From positions 62,001 through 126,000 of the forward strand of contig NW_025408675.1 of the NCBI RefSeq assembly GCF_020360975.1: a DNA stretch of 64,000 nt, given 5' to 3'. This document shows positions 55,486 to 64,000 of the stretch, one piece after another. The DNA is from Hirsutella rhossiliensis. Taxonomy: Eukaryota; Ascomycota; Sordariomycetes; Hypocreales; Ophiocordycipitaceae. A program made the position numbers and the translations under genes. Numbering within the stretch: position 1 is the stretch's first letter; every line of letters starts with the position of its first letter. The notes beneath the pieces are model-generated. The model saw only the letters and a program-made list of their open reading frames with translations. It was not told the origin of the DNA and did no database searches.

Positions 55486-58400
55486 TCAGTCCTCGTCTCC
55501 GTATCTGGGCGACCCCCTCTCGGGCCTGCGAAGCGTCACGCTGCGCCTAATGCTCTCCATCCACACAGAATCGTCCAGCATGTCCCGGGCCTGCGATGGG
55601 CTCACCAGACTGTCTCGTCCCGTTCCCTGTCCCTGCTGCCGCCCTTCCGGTTCGTACAGTTCGAAGCTGAAGCCTGATGTTGCGCCTTGATGCGGCATCG
55701 TCGGCGGCGGCGATCGAGGTCGGCTCAGCGGGTGCTGGTGTTCCGAGCCTTCATTCGCTGCCCCCGCTGCGCTGCCGGGCCTTGTCTCATGCCCGGCGCC
55801 TTCGCCGACGCTCAAGTGCGTCCACCGCACCGCAGATCCTTCTTCTGGCTTGAATGGGTTTCTGCCATCGTCGTCATTGTCATCGGCGTCCACCAAGATG
55901 TCCGGAATGGTCAGTTCTGGTGCTCCAGACATTCGCGATGCGTATTTGCGTTCCATGTGCTTCCTAAACTTCCTGGTCCAATATCTGCGTTGCCTTGGTT
56001 AGCATTGCCCTATTCGCCCCAGCCAGGCCTGAAGCAAGCCACTCACAGCGTGTCGAAGAAACCCTGAACCACTTTGCGCCGTATCTCCTCGTCTACGCGC
56101 TGTAGCCTGGCTCGTCGCCGCAAAAACTCTTCCAACCTGCAAGGAAAGTCAGTTTCTGGCATGCGCTCTCCACCCCATCAGACAATGGAACCGCATCATT
56201 TGGTCCCCATGGGAGGAAGAAGGAGTCGACGCTGTTTGAACATACTTGAGGCTTTTGCTGTCATTGATGATGTTGTAGTGGGCGACTATCATTAGGACGT
56301 CTGAAAAAGCAATGCCCTTGTCTGGGTCGGCGGATGCCAAGACTTCTCCGAAAAAAATCTTGAATCGTCGGCGCCGTTCCCGAATCTTGTCCACGTCTAG
56401 CAAGGCTAGCCGTTTGTTCAGCCTGTCAATGTCAATCTCGCTGTACGCGCTCGTTGTTGCCATCGACATGTGCCGCGCAGCTTGGGCATCCTCCCGCACG
56501 TCGTCGAGAATCTGCCGCACCGAATCCTCGGGCTGATAGATTCGCATCTGGAAGACGCCAGACAGTTCCCCCAGCAGACGTGGGAATGCTTCCTTGGTGA
56601 TGAAGCCAGTCCCGGCGGGGTCGACGCTTCGCCAGGCTTCCTTAAACCGCCGTATCTCGTCTCTGTCGACAACGGCCACGCCGCTAGAGCGTTGGTAGAC
56701 GTAGCTGAAACTCTCGTAGATGAGAGAGACGAAGAGGTTCACGAAAATGTACATGCTCACAATGTTCCACGACACGAAGAGACCCCTCGCCCAGGCCTTG
56801 CTGCCGCAATCGCTGTCGGAAAACCTGCTTTGCTCGACACATAGCGGAGGCTCGATCTCGGCGTAGTCTTCCATGATCTTGTTCCAGCCTTCTCCGAGGC
56901 TCATTCGGAAAAGCAGAATGAGCGCTTTCGGAACACTTCGGAAGTTGATGTTGCTAGTTTCCTCTCCCCCAAAGCGCGTCAGGCTGAAGGCCTGAGTCAT
57001 GGCAATGGCAAAGACGAGAAAGAAGACCAGCCATGTGGCCAACAGATTGCCAATCGTCGTCAGACTTGCTGCGGCTGTCTTGAAGAGCTGATCCAGCGCG
57101 TCATTGCGCGGAATCAGCAAAAGGACGATGGCGACAAGAAAGAACTTGTGCAGCTGTACGTAAGTTTCTGTTTTGGTGTCGGCAATCAAGAGCGTCATGG
57201 TTGCCACGAAGGCGCCTGACACTGCGATCAGGGAGTATAGGTCCCAGGAGCTTCGTCGAAAGCGAGCCCACCCCAGGCCGATGATTCGAAGGGTAATGTT
57301 GCTCAAGTAGATGAGCATAAACAGCAGGAACACAAACACGCGTGTTCCTATCCACCATAATGGCTCCGACCTGAACTCGGCCACCAGAAGGAGCAGATGC
57401 AAAACAAGCACGACGGTAATGGCCTGGTACCACTTGCCTCGCTTCTCTATGGCCCTCTTGTGGCACCATTTCTTCCACGCCCTCTCCGAATCACCGTATG
57501 AGCTTTTGGACGGCGAAATGTGCCGTAGCAACTTGCGCAGCTCGAGCCAGGACCGCTGTTCAGAGGTGAGAAAGGCGACGCCCGTCTGCTCCGTGTAGTT
57601 TCTCATGAAAACCGAGATGAATAGAGTCAGGACAAAGACAGTCGCCATGAGATTGAAAACAACAAAGAAGAGGGCATTGCCCTGAGCGACGAGGCTTTGG
57701 GGTTGCATTCCTCGTCCCACAATGCCCTGTGCGGCGAAAGACACGTCCGTCCAGCCCTCTTGGCTCACGATTTGGAAGAGCGTGAAGAGCGAAGATCCGA
57801 AGTCGTCAAAATCGAAATAGGGATTTGACGCAACCCGAGGCGCCAGCATCGGCCACTCGCTCTTGAAGGGGGTGCTGCTGTACTCGCCGAAGCAACCATC
57901 GAGGGTAGAGATGCCGTCAGAATCGTTGCATATCACCATCAACCCGTTGAATAGATTCAGCCCGTAAACGGCGAAAGGTATCAGGAGAGAGAGTGATATG
58001 AATGCCGCCTGCTCCGATCATTAGCGACCCGAGACCCATGACCGCAGAGGGTGGTTGGTAGAGAACTTACACCCAGGAGCTTCCACCACCCAACGATAAT
58101 GAGTGAATGGAATGTGTCCCTGGCGCTGTCACTGACGTTCAGCAAGCGAAGGGCTCGTAGGGCCTTGAATGCCCCAACGGCCCGGGATATGGCGCCGTCG
58201 TTGATAAGCAGGGTCACCACGTTGATCCATAGGGTCACCAAGACAACACCGTCTATGATGCCCCACGAGCTTCGCAGATAAGCGTTGGGTGTCCAGATGA
58301 ACCCATCCGCGATGACTTTGATGCTGGCCTCAACTGTGAAGACTAGGGCAAAGGCCAAGTCGGTCCACACGAACCAGTTCCAAACGACGTCTGGGTGTTT

Positions 58401-61400
58401 CTCCCGATATTCCTTCTGGTAGAGGGGGGTTGTGACACACGCCAGGACCACCATCGCCACCACCACGGCATAGGTGAAGACGGAGACGGCATACCAGGCA
58501 ATCTTATTGGGTTCAACCCCGTCGAATCTCTCCATGCCCCTTGCGGGCCCCACTAGCCTTTGGCAAAGATGCCGAAGGGAGCTCTTGGGTCGGAATATGT
58601 ATAGCGAGTCATTGTATCTTGGATGGCGGGCAAGATACTCTCGCTGAGCTTTGCGCCGAGCCGATGTTGCCGAGACAGCTTGACGCGCCATTTGGCGTGG
58701 GTCGAGGGTGTCATTGGGGCCGTCGAATCGGATGTTGGAATAGAACGGATTCGGTTCTTTTTCACTCAAATGCCGCACAAGCCTTCCCCAAAGCTCGGAG
58801 AGAAGTCCCGGCTTAACATTGGTCCCCAAGATACTTGTCGCGCTCCTTTGCGGGACGGGACCCCTGCCCCCGTGCTCTTGGAGGGGATCTGTTGGGTCAT
58901 CGTTCAGGAAATCGCGTACGACGGCGTCCTTTAGAAGCATTTCCATCATAGCAGGCCCATAGTCTAGAGGATCTTTGCGTCGGCGTGACCGCCCAAAGCT
59001 GAAAATGGTGGAAAGGGCTATGTTGCTGGATGCGTGGCCCAGTTCTTTTCTTTGCAGGAAAGCTTTGACCTGCTCTAAGCGCTTCTCGTCCTCGGAAACG
59101 TCAAAATTCTCCTGAATGACAGCAATAAACATGTTGACCAAGATAAAGAATGAAAGAATGAACCAGCCGATGAAGAATACCGCGCCGATCCAAGCGGTTT
59201 TGCGATCTGTTGTGTAGGAGGTGACAGAGTACAAAATCTCGGTCCAGTTTTCGCTAGAAAGGATCTGGTACATTCCGAGAAAAGAGTTGAATATCGTGGA
59301 GAAGGAGATGCGATTCAACTCGTTTTGGTCATTGTAGAGAGGTATCTCGCCCCTGAACAGTTGCGCAGCAAAGATGGCCACCAGGAAGGTCATCAAGAAG
59401 ACGAAGAGCATCAGGTTTGCAATACCAGCGGCGTTTCCCAGCACCAAGAAGATGAGCCCCCGCGTCACTGGGATAGCTAGCACGATCCTGTACACGCGCA
59501 GAATCTGGAACACGCTGAGCCATTGATAAGCTCGGGAGTGGCGAATCGGTGGTATCACAATGATGGTGGTTATAACCGCCAAGCCGAGGTCAAACAGGTT
59601 GCGCCAGCTGAGATGGAATCTCCGCCAGTAAGCCGCAAATCGAATGACAATCTCAACGTCCAGAATAATGGTGACGATCACCTCGGCCAGATTGATGAAC
59701 GTCTCTCGGGATTGTGACATCCTAGAGCTTCGGAAACACTGGCAGAGGAGCCCAAAGGCGATCACAATGATCCAGGTTATGTAGGTCTTGTCGTACACTC
59801 TCTGCAGCGCCGAGGGCCTTCGTGACCTAGCTTCGGGGGCGCTCTGTGCTACAGGCTCAGGATCCACTGTGAAGGCGCTCGACTTGCTCTCCTCGCGGAT
59901 GACCTGAAAAGATGATGTGATGACAGCGATCAAGAGGTTCGTCAACCAGAGCATCATGATCATGATGCCAGCACCGAAGAATAGCGCGGCCTGCAAAAAG
60001 TCTGATCCCATGGTGTAGTACATCAAGTCGGAGAATGTGTTTGCGCTCATTATGACAAAGACAAGCTCCAGGGACTGGAAAATGTTGTCGAAGTTGAGGG
60101 TTCCGTTGAAGGGACTCTCTTGCTGGAGACAGATAGAGCCTCGAGGACAGATGAATCCTTTCCCGTTGGCAGTGCCGGTGACCAGGTCATCCAGGGACTC
60201 GGAGGTGCGGAACTTCACCCAAGGCATGATGTTTCCGGTTGCATTGTCCCTGTATCCTCCGCAGAACTGCATGTCGTTGGTGAACGAGGCTTGTAGATTC
60301 TTGGGTTCCAGAGGATCCAGCCAAACGCACTGCCGGCTGAGACTCGACTTGAAGCTCTGTACACCTATAATGGCGAAGAGCAGCCAAAAGAAGCTGACAA
60401 GAAACGCAACGCGGACCAGCAGGGGTGCGGCCTTTTTCAAGCTTCTCAAAATGATCTGTCAAACGTCAGTTGACCTTGCCGCCAGCGGGCACACCAGTCT
60501 CTTCTGCTTACCGCCGTTCCGTGGGTAAGGGCCAATAGTCTCAGGATACGCAGGCAGCTGAGCATCTTGAAGACATAGAGGTGATAGCGATACTCGATTC
60601 CAGCGATGCCCAACGTGAAGGATATCCAGTACGAGACGACCGCTACGAAGTCCAGGCGATTGAAGGAGTGGCGCAAAAAGGCACGGCGGGCAAGTTGCAG
60701 CCTCTGCTGCTCCTCGAGCGTTTCGGGTAATGCCTGCTGGCCCTGCATGATAGTCGTGAATGAGCGAGTAAAGGCAGACGGCTGAGGCTCCGCTTGGGGA
60801 TTGCCCTTGGCCGAATTTTGCCGCTCTGGTTGGAACACGGCGCGGTATTGTTCTGTAATGGCAGCTCTCAGTCCCATCTTTCTGTCAATGGTGCTGTACT
60901 CTGCGGCGTTCAGGATGAAGCCTGACACGATGGTGCGAGCAACCAGCTCCAACGTAAAGACAATGAACAGCCCTAGCATAGCCCAGTCAATCGGTCGCTT
61001 GCCCCACGTTACCGGGCGACCGTTGCCGTCGGCGAAGACGTCGGGTGCCGATTCCACGGCAAGCAATACGGTTTGTAGTACAATGAGCAGCAGAATGACG
61101 GGTTCTGTATACGGGTGCACCAGCAGACCGCAAAGCCATAACCTGACACGGCTTCTGGGAGAAAATAGGCCTAGCGTATGACCCCGGAGTGGGTTGGGGG
61201 AAGGTCCGCGAAGAAGCGAGGTCCGAGTGACATGGTCGACACCGACAGTCTTCTCAGTCGGTGCCTTTTGTTGCTTCGTATGTTGCGGATAGGGTGAATC
61301 GAAGAGCAATGAGCCTGTAGGACTTCGATCGCGGTCGTATCTGGCACCCTGAGGTGAGCAGGAACGGTGACGCGAAGCCCGTCGATCTGCTACCTCGCTC

Positions 61401-62062
61401 TCTCCGCTGATGTTTACCACGCGCTGAGACATGGCCCTCACAATGGATCCAGCGCGCTGCAGCGCTCCCGCATTCGAGGGCGAGCGGGAAATCAGATGGC
61501 CGTCGCGGCCGAGGGGCAAGCCGTAGTGCGCAGAACCAAGGTTAGGGTCCAGAGACAGCCCGAGTCCCTTTGTGTCTCCATCTCTTGTCGAGTTGTTCCC
61601 CAGGTTTAATATGGCGTGGAAGCCGTCGTGCGGTTTCAAGCCATGGCTGCCGAAGGCGAGGGAGCCAGAGATGGGCTGGACTCCGGCGGTGAGGGGGACC
61701 CTATCGGAGTCGGGGTAGTCTTGATTCGGAGGTTCATCGGCGTAGGGTGATGCAGCGTCCGAGGGACCGACAGAGGCGAATTCGAAGTGACGGTCCTCGG
61801 CTGCAGGCTGCCAGAGTTCGGGCGGCAGGGCTGATTGCAAGGCCGTCGGGTCTATTGGTGACTCGGGCCCGGCGGCTTGATCGGAGCCGCTGTATGACGA
61901 GTGCCAGTGAGTCGAGATGCCGGGTGGGCTGTTCGTCATCCGAGCGGCACTATTCGGTCCTTCGGCTTGATACGCATTATGGCCCAGCGGTGAGAGCAGG
62001 TCTCGCAGGGGAATTGACAGCCGGCGCCGAACATGGCTGCCGTCAGGATGATCTGAAGACAT
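55486..62062 (-). CDS. CCH1: Voltage-gated calcium channel alpha subunit Cch1
   Basis: Cch1 is the pore of the high-affinity plasma-membrane calcium channel and works with Mid1 to feed the calcineurin pathway. Five exons, 62062-60512, 60455-58071, 58008-56246, 56136-56047 and 55984-55486, encode 2,095 aa. About 300 disordered residues precede four six-helix ion-transport repeats. Pore loops read SANTF (repeat I), SSENW (II), SQEGW (III) and LGEGW (IV), an N/E/E/E filter characteristic of fungal Cch1. Voltage sensors show spaced Arg/Lys (YQWLSVFQILRVYRIVLAIP; FKALRALRLLNVS). After repeat IV there is an EF-hand-like segment (KEAWRSVDPAGTGFITKEAF) and a cytoplasmic tail. Exons 4 and 5 restore SLKLEEFLRRRARLQ and DTLYWTRKFRKHM. 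All four splices conserve frame and motifs. Confidence 0.95.
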
Positions 62063-62571
62063 GGGACAGCGCGGTGGATGACGCTTGTTGCGAGACGGAC
62101 AACTTGCAGGCGACGAAGAGGCCCGGCCTCATTTCACTATCGAGGCTGCAGGTGGACGAACATGCCAATGGGTGTTGGCATCGTCGTCGGAGCAGCTGCT
62201 GGGCGAGGCAAGGCGTGGGGGTTGGGTTGTGCTGTCCTTGTTTCAAGTGCGTTTTGGTCTAGAATCGACTTGTTGATGAGGCCGCCCGGCAGCAAACGGA
62301 GTTGAGAGTGCCAGGCGGGCGGATTGACGGATCAAGTGCCCTGCCAGGTAGATATATGTACCATTCTCCTGCAGGACTTTCAGTCTGCAGATAGGTACTT
62401 GAAAGTAGGAATTTGATCCGACCGGTGCGGAGAACTCCGAAGGTCAGAGAAGGTACCCAAGCCTACAGACACTAGCATCTACCTCTACCCGTGGCCTGAA
62501 ACGCTTGGTGAGACGCGACGGCAGCTGGATAAGCGCATGTACTCCGAATATAACGTAATCCACCAGGGGTC
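62063..62571. other. CCH1 upstream region
   Basis: This is ordinary GC-balanced sequence between the channel start codon and the AT-rich repeat. It must contain the CCH1 promoter. No other gene is supported. Confidence 0.5.
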
Positions 62572-63758
62572 CGCCACCCCCCAAGGTCCGCCACGTAGCT
62601 TACGATTCTTAAGATAACTTTAACTTATAATAATAAAGCTAAAGGAGGTCTAATTTAATTTATTTAAGCTAGAATATATATATTATATCTTACTAATTAA
62701 GACGTGCTACTTTAAGTATATCTTCTTTAAGATTTTAGCTATAACGCTACCGGTAACGCTTAGTAGCCTAATCTATATCTACCTTAGCTTTTATAATATC
62801 TAGGAGTATTGCTATTTATATATATATATATCTCTATTCGTATAAACGCCTTATTTTTAAGATACGTACTAACGCTAGCCCGCCCCGCCTATTTATACCG
62901 CGCCTGTATAGCAGGTAGCGGTACCGCCTAAATGCCCGCGCCCGAGCCCGCCTATACATACATACTATATATAAGGCAAGAAAGGCCGCATAACGTATAC
63001 CTCTTAATTCGCTTAAATAATATATTTCCGGGCCTTAAGCTCGAAGTTAAAATAATCGGCCCGTTAATTAATCCGGCCCCTTTAGCGCTTACGGCTATAT
63101 AGGCAGCGGCGGTCGCCCCTACTTAATAGCCTCCTACTTAACGAGCCTTCTAACGCCTAACGAAGCCGAAGGCGCGCTTCTCTTACCGCGTCCTCCTCTT
63201 AATCCCCTTCCTCTTATATTTCCTTAGGCTAACGATCTTTATTATAACGCTACGAGAGAACGCGGGCTATAGATAAGTTTATCTATCTCGTCTTGCCCTC
63301 GGTGCCTTCGAATGCTCGCGTTAAGCCGCCTCGAGCTAGCCTAACTTAAATTAGGTAGCTATAATAACCTCGTTGCCGCCGTAGCTACCTCGGCTAGCTG
63401 CGATGCCTTCGCTACGAGGGAGCTTAGTATAGATAGCTTATTATTACGGGGGCGGCCGCGTATAACCGTAACGACGTCGGGATCGCGGATTCGTAATAAT
63501 AGCTCCTTAAGGTCCTAATAGTAATAATTAGTAAAGAAATTACTAGAAAGGAGGGGAGTCTTTACTAATAGCTTCTTAAGCTACTAGCGCGAGAGAATAT
63601 TATACTTTTTAAGCGTTAACCTAGCTTCTATAAGAGTCTAGGCGTTGCCTAGACAGTTGATAAGTGTGGTCAATTGACAAGCTAGGCAGCTTAGTCAATT
63701 CGTTACCTTTTGTCGCGTGCGTGCAACACGCCGTACGTGGCAGAGGGGGGTAGTGGCG
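62572..63758. mobile_element. Degenerate, RIP-mutated inverted-repeat element
   Basis: The ends match as inverted repeats in the same order and spacing. Left: CGCCAC (62572-62577), a C6 run and GCCACGTA (62590-62597). Right: TACGTGGC (63734-63741), a G6 run (63745-63750) and GTGGCG (63753-63758). The core (about 62598-63640) is rich in TA and nearly free of CA and TG while keeping CG, the hallmark of repeat-induced point mutation. On the minus strand a 51-codon stop-free stretch (63514-63362) contains DLKELLLRIRDPDVV and RGRPR, a basic tail of a kind seen in some DNA transposases, bounded by TAG codons. The element class is not determined. Confidence 0.5.
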
Positions 63759-63805
63759 CGACCACAGCCTGTGCCCTCTTGGGTCTACTCCATGACAGCT
63801 TCGAG

Positions 63806-64000
63806 GCGTTAAAGGATTATATATATATAAGGTAGCCTAAATTAGTATCTAAATCGCCCGCTATAAGGCTATAATAGCTATAGCTCTCGCGTTAGCGAGG
63901 GTATCGCGGCGAGGGCAAGCCTATATTACGTAGTAAGTAGGTTAATTACTTCGTAGGTAATTTTAACGCTAAGATCCCTAAGCTAAGTCTACCTAAGGAA
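63806..64000. repeat. Second AT-rich, RIP-like block
   Basis: After about 150 nt of normal composition, the CA/TG-poor, TA-rich sequence resumes and runs off the window. It is likely part of a further repeat copy; the right boundary is not visible. Confidence 0.5.

Overview
The window is nuclear DNA of a filamentous ascomycete, most likely a Sordariomycete and probably Hypocreales. Coding sequence is GC-rich. Genes carry short introns (about 45-120 nt) with GTRNGT donors and CTAAC/CTGAC-type branch sites. The gene set is typical of Pezizomycotina (velvet factor velB, Par32/DUF3602 protein, SUN-family wall protein, Cch1 channel), and the right end carries a repeat that looks mutated by RIP. 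The species cannot be fixed from what I can see. The calls come from reading translations and splice signals by eye; no database was searched.

Layout. 1-5.5 kb: eIF3j (HCR1), MDM31 and, divergent from it, PNO1/DIM2. 7.5-14.3 kb: enolase and the checkpoint kinase BUB1 in tandem, separated by 1.6 kb holding a hairpin-forming GC-rich minisatellite. 14.7-21.2 kb: APN1 endonuclease, DGAT2-type acyltransferase DGA1 and a C2H2 zinc-finger factor, all on the minus strand. 21.2-25.9 kb: a gene-poor stretch with short palindromic motifs and one weak small gene candidate. 25.9-36.8 kb: SUN wall protein, HOS2 deacetylase, a YNG2-like ING protein divergent from HOS2, HPM1 histidine methyltransferase, SDHAF3/SDH7 and DHR2 helicase, mostly in convergent or divergent pairs. 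37.7-46.8 kb: SEC9 t-SNARE, a GTPBP1/2-type GTPase, EMC6, HEM12 and a Par32-like GRGG-repeat protein. 48.1-54.1 kb: velB, HIS1 and a small hypothetical gene. 55.5-62.1 kb: the calcium channel CCH1 (2,095 aa). 62.6 kb to the end: AT-rich, CpA/TpG-poor DNA, including a roughly 1.2 kb element with degenerate terminal inverted repeats.

With few exceptions these are conserved housekeeping or regulatory genes: translation and ribosome assembly (HCR1, PNO1, DHR2, HPM1), mitochondria (MDM31, SDH7), chromatin (HOS2, YNG2), DNA repair and checkpoint (APN1, BUB1), secretion and ER (SEC9, EMC6), metabolism (ENO1, DGA1, HEM12, HIS1), calcium signalling (CCH1) and development (velB). I see no secondary-metabolite cluster, CRISPR array, operon, recognisable tRNA or rRNA gene, or virus-derived gene. 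For 15 genes I rebuilt exon-intron structures that conserve reading frame and family motifs across every junction; exon bounds are given in the entries.

Points most worth a second look: a TAG stop in APN1 followed in frame by 18 codons of similar lysine/acidic character; two 9-codon uORFs before the SUN gene, the second overlapping the start codon as ATGA; a 33-codon uORF in good context before the GTPase gene; the hairpin minisatellite; and the RIP-mutated inverted-repeat element at the right end.
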